Source: a virus
Virus record (IMG/VR): IMGVR_UViG_3300023184_003179
Span: 24,587 to 88,586 of that record
DNA: 64,000 bases
Direction: 5' to 3' (one strand)
Position 1 is the stretch's first letter. The number at the start of each line of letters is the position of its first letter. Position numbers and translations under genes: made by a program. The notes under the pieces are model-generated. The model had not been told where the DNA came from. It did not search any database and saw only the letters and a list, made by a program, of their open reading frames with translations. Below, piece by piece: positions 17,159 through 25,701 of the stretch.

Positions 17159-17701
17159 TTAAATATTCTCTGCCCACACAGGAATAAACCTGCCATCTTC
17201 TGTCTTCGTATATGTAAGTATACCGTCTCCCATACGCCTTGTCAATTCTTGGCTTGTAGGAGTCATATTGTTTGTTATTAGTCCATCTTTTCTTGGTTGT
17301 CCAATATGTATAGTAGCCAGTATAGCACGTATGTCTCGTACCATGCTTTCTGAATAATAAGATCTTATTCTAAATCCACGTTCACCATTTAACTTTGCCC
17401 CAACTGGTGGCGGAATCATTCCAGTTTTAATTAATTTAGGCATGTATTTTCTATGACGATTAATTAATTTAGCAGTCTCTGCTACAGTATATGCACGTTC
17501 TCTATTTTTTCTAAAATCTATACGTAAACATGTTTCAAGTCTATCTTTAGTAATATTATAAACAGAAACTAAACCAGTAGATCTTGAACTGTGATGAAGT
17601 CTAACAAGATCACCATTAAGGAACCATATTTTTTGATTGCCTTTGATTACAGTTGAGTTATTGTATGTTTCGCTCTGAATAATTCCTTTGCCAGTAACCA
17701 T
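17159..17701 (-). CDS. MerR/excisionase-like winged-helix DNA-binding protein
   Basis: I chose ATG 17701 (180 aa) after AAGGCAG. The longer frame to 17761 overlaps the zinc-ribbon gene almost entirely. Residues about 70-125 read YTVAETAKLINRHRKYM, then LIKTGMIPPP, then FRIRSYYSESMVRDIR. This is the helix-turn-helix plus wing of MerR/excisionase-type proteins. The N-terminal 60 residues are beta-rich and basic. The C-terminus lacks an effector domain, so it is a simple DNA binder. Standing at the start of the replication cluster, it could regulate early genes or act in origin recognition. Confidence 0.7.
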   Translation of the reverse strand: MVTGKGIIQSETYNNSTVIKGNQKIWFLNGDLVRLHHSSRSTGLVSVYNITKDRLETCLRIDFRKNRERAYTVAETAKLINRHRKYMPKLIKTGMIPPPVGAKLNGERGFRIRSYYSESMVRDIRAILATIHIGQPRKDGLITNNMTPTSQELTRRMGDGILTYTKTEDGRFIPVWAENI

Positions 17702-17838
17702 CTGCCTTCTTCGCTTTCTGTCGGTGGATGATAAAAAATTCTTGATCCACAGACCATACAATAAATTTCCATATGTTGCAAACCACTATATTGTCTATCA
17801 ATAAATAGTCTGCCATTGCATTTTTTGCAATTAAGCAT
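17647..17838 (-). CDS. Small zinc-ribbon protein
   Basis: A 63-residue protein with two CxxC pairs, CKKC (residues 4-7) and CMVC (27-30), forming a standard four-cysteine zinc ribbon, followed by a charged helix (EGRWLLAKELFRAKH). It overlaps the MerR-like gene start by about 55 bp, an unusually long overlap for this genome. One of the two starts may therefore be wrong, but the cysteine pattern argues this frame is real. It may be a transcription-factor-like accessory protein for the downstream replication genes. Confidence 0.65.
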   Translation of the reverse strand: MLNCKKCNGRLFIDRQYSGLQHMEIYCMVCGSRIFYHPPTESEEGRWLLAKELFRAKHTITQL

Positions 17839-17853
17839 TATTAATGTTTATCC

Positions 17854-18294
17854 TTAGTTTGGAATTCCAACAATAACTAAATGTACTGCTAGTGATAAAT
17901 CTCCAGAAGTTCCAAATCTTACAACACCTTCAATTCTTGAAGTTGTTACAGTTTTTAGAATAACATTTACATTTTGTCCTGCAGGTGTTTGTCCAATATT
18001 AACTGCTGTTGCTGAAACTATTGGAGAGTATTTAAAATCACTAAAATCATATGTAAATGTTTTTTCGTTTCCAGCAGAAACGGTTGAGTTATTTGCAACC
18101 TCAACATAGCCACCAATTATTCTAGTTTCAGATGTTTTAACATTTTGTGCACCAGCACTTACTGTATCTACTGTTGTATAGTTATATGTTGCTGATGAAA
18201 CCTGTGTAGACAAATCATTTACAGCCTCAACAAGTGAATATAAATATGTAACATCAAGAGGTTGCCCTCTTTCTGGTAGTGGTACCTTAGCCAT
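17854..18294 (-). CDS. Putative virion structural (minor tail) protein
   Basis: A 146-residue beta-rich protein. After a helical N-terminus (LDVTYLYSLVEAVNDLS) come alternating V/T/S strands, including GGYVEVANNST and ISATAV-like strands, ending VHLVIVGIPN. The pattern is that of small phage tail or decoration proteins. It is the last gene of the tail run, has its own extended -10 promoter and a full AGGAGG site, and precedes the small-regulator/replication genes. It may mark the boundary between late and early blocks. No family name can be given. Confidence 0.6.
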   Translation of the reverse strand: MAKVPLPERGQPLDVTYLYSLVEAVNDLSTQVSSATYNYTTVDTVSAGAQNVKTSETRIIGGYVEVANNSTVSAGNEKTFTYDFSDFKYSPIVSATAVNIGQTPAGQNVNVILKTVTTSRIEGVVRFGTSGDLSLAVHLVIVGIPN

Positions 18295-18300
18295 TAATTT

Positions 18301-18321
18301 CCTCCTCTTTTCATTATACCA
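18301..18321 (-). promoter_or_regulatory. Extended -10 promoter and AGGAGG site
   Basis: Minus-strand TGG-TATAAT (18313-18321) is followed by AGGAGG (18301-18306), 6 nt before the ATG at 18294. It overlaps the last codons of the preceding tail gene. Confidence 0.6.
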
Positions 18322-18739
18322 ATAATTCTATTCCTGAGTCGTATATTTCAAGACTTTCGTTTAGTGTTTTTTGTGATGCCTCAACCTGAACAATAACACG
18401 AACATTTGTAGTGCCAGTATTTAAAAATGAATATGTATGTATTGGTGATGTTCCATGATATGTTGGTGATGTATTATCAAAACCAACAAATATATCATAT
18501 TTTGGTCTATTTAGTTCATCTCCCCAAACAACTGTAGTAATTGTTTGAGATATTTGTAATGCACCATTAACTGTAGTAATTGAATCATCTGCAATTATGT
18601 TTATTGGGGACCACTGAGATGTTCTGTTTTTATCTTCTGATACAACTCTGTATCTAAAAATATATCCAATATTTTCAGAATCAATTGCTGGAAGCAATGC
18701 CTTTTTAATAATTGCTTTTTTTATACCTGAGTCAGCCAT
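18314..18739 (-). CDS. Putative virion structural protein, FN3-like
   Basis: A 141-residue protein with a fibronectin-III-like pattern: FRYRVVSEDKNRTSQWSPI, followed by beta strands, KYDIFVGFDN, then a strand-rich end (VRVIVQVEASQ). The basic N-terminal segment (KKAIIKKALLPAID) may anchor it to the tail tip. Its ATG abuts the stop of the 391-residue gene upstream, consistent with coupling. It belongs to the tail-tip cluster (18-25 kb). A role in the adsorption apparatus is plausible from position only. Confidence 0.6.
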   Translation of the reverse strand: MADSGIKKAIIKKALLPAIDSENIGYIFRYRVVSEDKNRTSQWSPINIIADDSITTVNGALQISQTITTVVWGDELNRPKYDIFVGFDNTSPTYHGTSPIHTYSFLNTGTTNVRVIVQVEASQKTLNESLEIYDSGIELLV

Positions 18740-19914
18740 TACGACGTTACTCCGCCTGAAACATCCACAGAAAATCTAAATTCAATATAGTTACTAGTGT
18801 TAGGATTTTTAACAATTGTTGATGCATCTTGAGTTTGTATAATTGAATATCCAGTTAAACCATAAAGTGGATTTAATGTTGAAACATTTTCTAATCTTAA
18901 TGCATCTAGAGCAACATAATAATTTGGAGATGGAATTCCTATTGGTCCGCTTTCTTCTGCAAAAACACATGCATAAATTTTAACAACTGTAACAGCATTC
19001 CAGGTAAAGTTAGCAGAGGTATATAAGTCTTGAAGTTGTTTAGTTACTACAAAATATCTTTCTGTATCAAAATCATAAGCACCACCACTGCTGTCGTTTA
19101 CAACTTCAGCCTCAAATCTAGCATATTCTGCAGTCTCTGTTTCTGTTGATGCAAACTCAATAAGAACTCTAACTCTTTCTGGTATGTCATTAGATGTTGC
19201 ATCTTTATTAACTACAGAAAATGCTAGCCTTAATTCATCTGTTGGAGAGTTTCTTGTAAAATCAACACTAGCACCAGTTAGGTGAATATGGCTTGATCCT
19301 GGCTCTATTACAAAATGATCTTGGGCTGACCCACTTTCTTCGCTAATTGAAATATCAGCATCGTCGCCTTGAATCATTATTATATTATTTAAAAATCTTG
19401 GTCTTTCATATCTTTCAACTCTTGGAGATTTAAAAAATATTGGATTGTCTGAACTTGTTTGAAATACTGAATTTGTAACAGCAATAATATTATCGTATTC
19501 TGGTTGATCAAGTGCTGCAGAAAATGTATCAATTGCAACTGCTGCTGATGGCGTATGGTGTTGCCAATTTTCTGTTTGTGTAAAAGCAAATACTGTTTTG
19601 CTATCAAATGCACCAGCAGAAGGATTTGATCCAGCAGAGTATATTCCTACTTCAGAGATTTCATATCTTTCTTCTGTTGGTAGTTCTGCTGTTAATACAA
19701 TTTTATCTAGCCCACCTTCGTTTACAAATCCCCTTGAAGAAATTGGGACACGAAACATTTCAAAATCTAGGTTTGTTTTTGTTGAATAATCTCCAAGATT
19801 GTTTCCAGTTATAAGTGGTGTTGCACCACAACCTATGGCAATATAAGATGCATATGCTGGTGCCTGACCAAGCAGGTATTTAGCAATAATTGTCTTACCA
19901 GTATTAGTTATCAT
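18739..19914 (-). CDS. Putative minor tail/baseplate protein
   Basis: A 391-residue protein. The N-terminus (TNTGKTIIAKYLLGQ, then SYIAIGCG) resembles the start of phage baseplate or tail-tip proteins seen in several siphoviruses. The following beta-rich part contains VGIYSAGSNP and a long middle with aromatic residues. No enzymatic motif is evident. It overlaps both neighbours by 1-4 bp in the tail-tip run. It is likely part of the tail-tip complex or a carbohydrate-binding adsorption protein, but I can only support structural by context. Confidence 0.65.
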   Translation of the reverse strand: MITNTGKTIIAKYLLGQAPAYASYIAIGCGATPLITGNNLGDYSTKTNLDFEMFRVPISSRGFVNEGGLDKIVLTAELPTEERYEISEVGIYSAGSNPSAGAFDSKTVFAFTQTENWQHHTPSAAVAIDTFSAALDQPEYDNIIAVTNSVFQTSSDNPIFFKSPRVERYERPRFLNNIIMIQGDDADISISEESGSAQDHFVIEPGSSHIHLTGASVDFTRNSPTDELRLAFSVVNKDATSNDIPERVRVLIEFASTETETAEYARFEAEVVNDSSGGAYDFDTERYFVVTKQLQDLYTSANFTWNAVTVVKIYACVFAEESGPIGIPSPNYYVALDALRLENVSTLNPLYGLTGYSIIQTQDASTIVKNPNTSNYIEFRFSVDVSGGVTS

Positions 19915-20750
19915 GACGTATAGTCTCCAAGATTCGCTTCATATATTGTACCATTTACTGTTATTTGAGTTTCTATTTGTTCATCATTGTTTAAATTAAC
20001 AAACTCAATAATAAGATCTCCAGTAGTTTCATCAAAATAAACATTCTCTCCATTTAGCCCATTGCCAACTTCAGGTATTTTATCCTCTAGTTTAATTGAA
20101 AATCCAGCAAAAAACCTATTTGCAGTTTGTTGAAGTCCTAAAATATTATTTGGATTATATTGTTGTTGAATTGCTGATAGATTTTTTATTGGTTGATAAG
20201 ATATTTTTTGTCCATTGACAGTATCTGATCTAACAATACTAATTAATTCTTGACCACCAATATTTTCAAAAATAAGATCTGACATTATTTCTATTGGAAC
20301 TGCTGCATCGTCAAACAAAATAGTGTCTATTGGGGCTGCTTTAACTAGTGGCGATGTTTCAAACATTCTTGCAGAAAACATTTCTGGCTCTGGTGCTGGA
20401 GGTGTTGCTTTTAAAAATGTAACTGGTTCATTGTTTGTTGGATGAATGCCATACATTCTATTATATTTAATGTCTCCAAAGTATTCTCTTTCTTTTTTAT
20501 CTAAAATTGCAAGCATTCCTTGTGTATTTATGCTTCCATTAGAAAGTGTTACGGATGCTCTTTCATTTGCAGTTAACTGTTGATACTCAGGAACATCATT
20601 AAAATATCCTTGAGAATTTACGCCACCTCTTGCTGCTACTTGCTCTGCTCCAACAATGCTTATTGCTTCTGCTGTTTTTGCAGCATTAATATCTTTATTA
20701 ACTGTATTATTTTTTTGGCGTTCATAATTTGCCCAATCTAAAGCACCCAT
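19911..20750 (-). CDS. Putative tail-tip structural protein
   Basis: A 279-residue protein. The first 60 residues are helical and charged, the rest beta-rich with Asn/Gln (NPNNILGLQQTANRFFAG). It ends with beta strands (TQITVNGTIYEANLG) that look like a small tip domain. No signal peptide or catalytic motif. It lies immediately after the 1437-residue tail protein, separated by 1 bp, and overlaps the next gene by 4 bp. Assignment to the virion is contextual, and the family is not recognised. Confidence 0.6.
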   Translation of the reverse strand: MGALDWANYERQKNNTVNKDINAAKTAEAISIVGAEQVAARGGVNSQGYFNDVPEYQQLTANERASVTLSNGSINTQGMLAILDKKEREYFGDIKYNRMYGIHPTNNEPVTFLKATPPAPEPEMFSARMFETSPLVKAAPIDTILFDDAAVPIEIMSDLIFENIGGQELISIVRSDTVNGQKISYQPIKNLSAIQQQYNPNNILGLQQTANRFFAGFSIKLEDKIPEVGNGLNGENVYFDETTGDLIIEFVNLNNDEQIETQITVNGTIYEANLGDYTS

Positions 20751-20751
20751 A

Positions 20752-23700
20752 TTATACCTCCGCCAAATAAAGTGTCATGTCTGGACCATTTATTTTTCTT
20801 GTATAGTCAATATTATATACTACAAACTTAGAAGTATCTGAAGTTACTAAATCTACTCCATCAGAATTTTTATAGTCAATATTTATAATATCGCCTAATT
20901 GAATTATTGGATTTGCAAATATTTTTATTCCAATAGATTTTTTAGGTTCCATTAATTTATCTGTTAACCATCCCATTAAACTTTCTGCGTCATCTTGTGT
21001 TTGTATATATGGAGTTTCTAATGTAAACTCATTATTTCCATATATCATTCTACTTAATTTAATTTTATCAAATTTTTCTTTTAATACTAAACTAGATGTA
21101 ACTAATGAAGATCCAGTAAGTTCTGGGCTAGAAAGATTTCCCCTTTTCTTAAAATAATTGTCAACTGTTAATTCATGTGTTGTATCTTGTGTAAATGTTA
21201 TTCCTTGAATTCTTAAATAATTACCAGTAGTTTCATCAAGGTTTAATGCTGTATCTGTAGAATTAAATATTAAAAATTCTGCACCATAAGAATCTGCATA
21301 AAAACCAGATGTTGTGTATCCTTTTATTCTATTAAATGTTGGTGATAGTTGAGCATAAAGAGCAGGGTATGCACGGTCATACTTTATATCAAAATATGCA
21401 CACTCTCTCATGATTGATCCAAATTCTTCAAAATACATATTATATTTAGGTGGTTGCTGAGAACTAATGCCAGATAAATATGTTGATTTGATTATTCCAC
21501 TCATTCCATACTTTCTAAATGATTCATCTGCATCTATTACCTTATCTCCAAATGCAGAAGAAATTGTTTCTCCTACTGTAAATACTGTATTTTGAGAGTA
21601 GTTTTCTGAAAGAGCGTATACGTTTTCAAACATGCATCTAGATGATCCACGAACAAAAGTAGCCATATTATTATATGTTGGAAGCGGATCTGTATCATCA
21701 ACAACTTTTATTAATTTATTATTAATGTATAAATAAAACCTTCTTATTTTTCCAATGTCTTCATACTCTACTGCTAAATCATATACAGTTGGATTTTCTT
21801 CGCCAGTTGTTCTGTATTGACCAGTAAATCTTCCGTCATCAACAATAATCTTTGACAGCCCTCCCCAAAGTTTTACTGGAATTGCATTATTATTAGATGA
21901 ATCTTTTTTAATTTTATAAAATACAACATTGTTAATAGATATATCAGATTGACCTTGATTATCTAATTTTAAATAAGAGTTTATATTTTCTTCTGTTAAT
22001 GCAACAATTTCAAAATAATATCCATTATTTGTTTGTGGATTAAGAAGAACCGCCATTCCTCCAGATCCTCCACCAATGCTTACGTTTTGATCTGGCTGAA
22101 CTCCAGGAACCTGATAATAAGTTACGCTTCCAGTTGGTGTCTGGCTACGATTTTCATTGTTTTCTATTTTTCCAACAATTCTTATTCTTGTTCCAAAATG
22201 TTTATATGCGTTATCAAGTTCTTTATAAACATAAGAAACAAGATTTATTGGTGTTTCTGTTGTTGTAAAAGAAGGACCGTTTATAACCAAAGCAGAAGAT
22301 TGAATTGTTCCAGACTGTGTTGATAGATTGCTGTTTACTTCAGTTTCTGTTATGTGGCTTGACGACATAAAGTTTTTTATTGTTCCGCCTCGCGATGCTT
22401 GTCTAGCCTTTGTATCATTTATTCCAGCAGCGCCTATACTTGTTGCTGGCAAGGAAAGATTTTCTAGCAATGTTGTTGTAAATAAATATTGAGATTGCAT
22501 TTCACAACCTCTTACGTAGTCATTATTTGACCAATAAGAATTAATGCCAGCAGTGTGCTCTGCAATTTCTGTTCCAAATTGTGCACGACCATGTTCTGAT
22601 ACCGCTCCATTTTGCAAACGAGTTATTCCATCAATCGTTTCATAATAGGGAACTGTATATATCCTAATTAATCCTGTTGGATATATTTTTCCATTAAATG
22701 GAATAGATTTAAAATAATTTTGATAATCTTGATTGCTTGTAATCCAAACATTTCCAATGCCAGTAACATTAAATTCTGCTGCATCATATTTAATTATTTC
22801 ACCATTAGAATAAAAATATCCTTGGTATCGTGTAAGCCAATAAACGTTTTCACCTAAATCTATAATATTATTTATAACTGAATGATTTACAATTATTGGA
22901 GCAATTGCTGGCAGATCTGAGTTAAGTGGCATTGCACCCAAAACATACTTTCCTTGTTTTGATGCAACTTCATTTATTGTTTTTGTTGAATCAGTTCCAG
23001 AAACTTCCCATAATAATGCTGGCTTGTATATCCAAGTTTTTTCTTTATCTATCATACTTGCTTGACGTATAGATCCATAGGATCTTTGTATGTATCTAGA
23101 TGTATAATTAATCTTTCCATTATTATAAACCTTTTTATCTTCTGAGGCAATAGAAATAATATTAGGCAATGTACCAGATGTTTGATTTTCAATTATTCCG
23201 CTTTGTGATTGATTATTAGATCCAGATAAAGTCATATCTGCTTCTCTTGATGTTGGCAACATATAGTTTTTACTCATCATAACAAAATTATTATATTCAT
23301 CAAAAAACATTGCACTTTGTGTTGATACAGCCAACTGATTTAAAACTTCTGCAACAGTTTGATCTGGAGCAATAAAGAAAAATGGAATAATTGGTTCTGG
23401 TTCATTTTCTTCTCTATAAAAAATATAATTACTAAAACCAATATAGTCAAGCAATAAACTAATTGCATAACTAAGAGATGTTTCTGTTGTAAGAATTCTT
23501 GGTGCAGGCATTGATTCTAAGAAAAAATAAAAATCTCTTAATTGTAATTGTAGCGTTCCAGCAGTTACATCTGCTTGTGGAAAGCCATCTGAGTATAAAG
23601 TTTTAATAGGAACCCAATAGTCAAATCCTTCTACGTTTAATATCTTTTCATAAAAATTAAATTTAATATTTTTACGAATATAATCTTTTACAATACTTGT

Positions 23701-25065
23701 GGAATTATTATTGTTAAATGCTTGATCATCATCAAATAAAGATAGTGAGCCAGTTGATGCAAGTAGTTGTCCTACTGGTAATGCAGAATTTCCAAGATCT
23801 GAAAGAATTTTTTTAACATTATATTCAATAACTTTATCTGATATATCTACTACTAGTCTTGGAGACATTTCAATTAAATCAAACGTAGACTCAAACTTAT
23901 TCATTCTTTCTACTGCTACTCTTATTCCACGAATATTTTGAAACTCTCTATACACTACATTTCCATTTATACCTTCTTTAAAATATGCAGGATTTGTAAG
24001 TTCTTTTACAAAGGTTGTTTTATTATCTATTTCTTCATTTCCAAGTATCCAGCCATAGGCAGGGACAAAGTTTTCATACTCATTAGTTGTTCCGTTCCAA
24101 ATATAAAAAGTTCCAACATCTTCATTATTTTCAATTACTAAATAAGAATATCCAGTTATTGAAACTGTTGGAAGCAAAGTACTAGAAGACAGCGTTTCTG
24201 CAAAAACAAATGAATCTTTAAAGTTATCTGGGATGTTTGTTAATCCATATTGCAATTCAACATATCCATCATTTTTAACTATTTGACTTCCGTCTTCACG
24301 CAAATCATTTTCATTAAATACATATGCATCTGTCCAGTTATCTCCATTTAAATACTGAACTCTCCATCTTGTTGGAGTTGTTTTGTTGTTGTCTCCATAA
24401 AATGGATCTGCAAATGTTTTTGAAATATCTGTAAAAGTACCAAGATCAATATCCCCAACATTAGTTTGCATTTTAACAATAATTCTATTTGCTGGAACGT
24501 TTTCTTTATAAACTACAAATGGAACTGCATCATCTATGTAGTAATTACCATTGACTGTTATGTTTGCAATGCCACGCTCTGTACCAGATTCAGTTCTAAA
24601 AGATGTCCAGTATTTAAATTGATCATCTCTGGATGGCATGTAATATCTTGGTCGTCTTGCAAGATTGCTGCCAGAATTTGATAAATACTTTCCATTAAAA
24701 AATGTTGCTTTATTAATACCAGATCTTGGTCTAAATGGTTTAACGCAGTCTTCTAGTGAGTATAAAAGTTTAAGTTTTTCTTTTTTTGATGTAAATGCTT
24801 TGGGGGTTCCATTATTTTCAAAACCACCATCAACAATAACATCTGCATCTGTTGCTGCTGTATAAAAATTTCCAGTATCAGCATTATCAAATGTATTAAA
24901 AAGTGTTAAGAACTGAGAGTTTTGTTCTTGTGGTCTATATCTGTAGTTACCAAGTTTATAAATATTATCTGGCATATTCATATTCCACTCAGCAAGAACT
25001 AATGACTGAGTTTGAATTGTTGCTGATGTTTCAAAGTGATTTTTTAATTCTGTACTTTCAAACAT
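20752..25065 (-). CDS. Large minor tail protein (tail tip/central fibre)
   Basis: The 1437-residue protein lies directly downstream of the distal-tail-like gene and the tape measure, where phages put their tail-tip/baseplate hub or central fibre. It is beta-rich, with dense Asn/Tyr/Ser and no signal peptide. Strand-rich portions (such as NITVNGNYYIDDAVPF and GYSYLVIENNEDV) suggest several jelly-roll or carbohydrate-binding-like domains. The C-terminal region GDIINIDYKNSDG then KFVVYNIDYTRKING ends in a compact domain typical of tail-tip proteins. I cannot identify a lytic or depolymerase motif. It may also contact the receptor. The length is normal for actinophage tip proteins. Confidence 0.75.
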   Translation of the reverse strand: MFESTELKNHFETSATIQTQSLVLAEWNMNMPDNIYKLGNYRYRPQEQNSQFLTLFNTFDNADTGNFYTAATDADVIVDGGFENNGTPKAFTSKKEKLKLLYSLEDCVKPFRPRSGINKATFFNGKYLSNSGSNLARRPRYYMPSRDDQFKYWTSFRTESGTERGIANITVNGNYYIDDAVPFVVYKENVPANRIIVKMQTNVGDIDLGTFTDISKTFADPFYGDNNKTTPTRWRVQYLNGDNWTDAYVFNENDLREDGSQIVKNDGYVELQYGLTNIPDNFKDSFVFAETLSSSTLLPTVSITGYSYLVIENNEDVGTFYIWNGTTNEYENFVPAYGWILGNEEIDNKTTFVKELTNPAYFKEGINGNVVYREFQNIRGIRVAVERMNKFESTFDLIEMSPRLVVDISDKVIEYNVKKILSDLGNSALPVGQLLASTGSLSLFDDDQAFNNNNSTSIVKDYIRKNIKFNFYEKILNVEGFDYWVPIKTLYSDGFPQADVTAGTLQLQLRDFYFFLESMPAPRILTTETSLSYAISLLLDYIGFSNYIFYREENEPEPIIPFFFIAPDQTVAEVLNQLAVSTQSAMFFDEYNNFVMMSKNYMLPTSREADMTLSGSNNQSQSGIIENQTSGTLPNIISIASEDKKVYNNGKINYTSRYIQRSYGSIRQASMIDKEKTWIYKPALLWEVSGTDSTKTINEVASKQGKYVLGAMPLNSDLPAIAPIIVNHSVINNIIDLGENVYWLTRYQGYFYSNGEIIKYDAAEFNVTGIGNVWITSNQDYQNYFKSIPFNGKIYPTGLIRIYTVPYYETIDGITRLQNGAVSEHGRAQFGTEIAEHTAGINSYWSNNDYVRGCEMQSQYLFTTTLLENLSLPATSIGAAGINDTKARQASRGGTIKNFMSSSHITETEVNSNLSTQSGTIQSSALVINGPSFTTTETPINLVSYVYKELDNAYKHFGTRIRIVGKIENNENRSQTPTGSVTYYQVPGVQPDQNVSIGGGSGGMAVLLNPQTNNGYYFEIVALTEENINSYLKLDNQGQSDISINNVVFYKIKKDSSNNNAIPVKLWGGLSKIIVDDGRFTGQYRTTGEENPTVYDLAVEYEDIGKIRRFYLYINNKLIKVVDDTDPLPTYNNMATFVRGSSRCMFENVYALSENYSQNTVFTVGETISSAFGDKVIDADESFRKYGMSGIIKSTYLSGISSQQPPKYNMYFEEFGSIMRECAYFDIKYDRAYPALYAQLSPTFNRIKGYTTSGFYADSYGAEFLIFNSTDTALNLDETTGNYLRIQGITFTQDTTHELTVDNYFKKRGNLSSPELTGSSLVTSSLVLKEKFDKIKLSRMIYGNNEFTLETPYIQTQDDAESLMGWLTDKLMEPKKSIGIKIFANPIIQLGDIINIDYKNSDGVDLVTSDTSKFVVYNIDYTRKINGPDMTLYLAEV

Positions 25066-25701
25066 TTATACTTCTTCCAGCGTTACCGATATATTCCAAA
25101 GATCGTGATTATTTGCTCCACGCTTTACAACAGAATAGTTAAAGTCTGCAAAATAAACTTGAATTATTTGATTATATCTGTTTAAAGCATTATATTGATA
25201 ATTTTGTCCTTCAAGATTTTTATATTTATCATATGCTAAATACATCCAGAATGGTCCTTGATGATTTTCATACCAATCAAGAAGTTCTCCTCCACCTGCT
25301 CCACCATCTGCAGTATACTCATCTGTTGTTCTTATATTTGGGGATAATCCTGTTGTTTCGCTATACCCTGGCAAACCAGAATATCCTCTTGATGGAAGCA
25401 TATTCCAAGATACTGACATATTTAGTTTATCTGCAATATGATAAGAGCGCATGCGACCGTTAATTGTTCTTTGGCGCTCTTCAATTCTTTGATTATTAAA
25501 CTGCATCTCTCCTCTATTATGGTCAGATAATATAATGAATTGGTCTAATAGGTCTGTGTCAGTTTCTTCAGTTGTTGCTCCAACCTCTATGCCATTAGGT
25601 ACGTATAAGCCATTGGAGAGGGTTCCAGCGTTGTTTGCCCATAGAATGCTCTGTGGTCTAGAGTATCTTTTTCTACCCGTTAAATATGCGCTTGTGGCCA
25701 T
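25066..25701 (-). CDS. Putative distal tail protein
   Basis: A 211-residue protein between tape measure and the large tip protein, the classical Dit position. It has an aromatic, Asn-rich sequence (LNMSVSWNMLPSRGYSG; PFWMYLAYDKYKNLEG) and ends in strands (DLWNISVTLEEV) typical of the beta-sandwich tail-adaptor ring. It begins one base before the tape-measure stop, so it is translationally coupled. No motif assigns it to Dit beyond position and size. It could equally be a tail-tip protein with a different ring role. Confidence 0.65.
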   Translation of the reverse strand: MATSAYLTGRKRYSRPQSILWANNAGTLSNGLYVPNGIEVGATTEETDTDLLDQFIILSDHNRGEMQFNNQRIEERQRTINGRMRSYHIADKLNMSVSWNMLPSRGYSGLPGYSETTGLSPNIRTTDEYTADGGAGGGELLDWYENHQGPFWMYLAYDKYKNLEGQNYQYNALNRYNQIIQVYFADFNYSVVKRGANNHDLWNISVTLEEV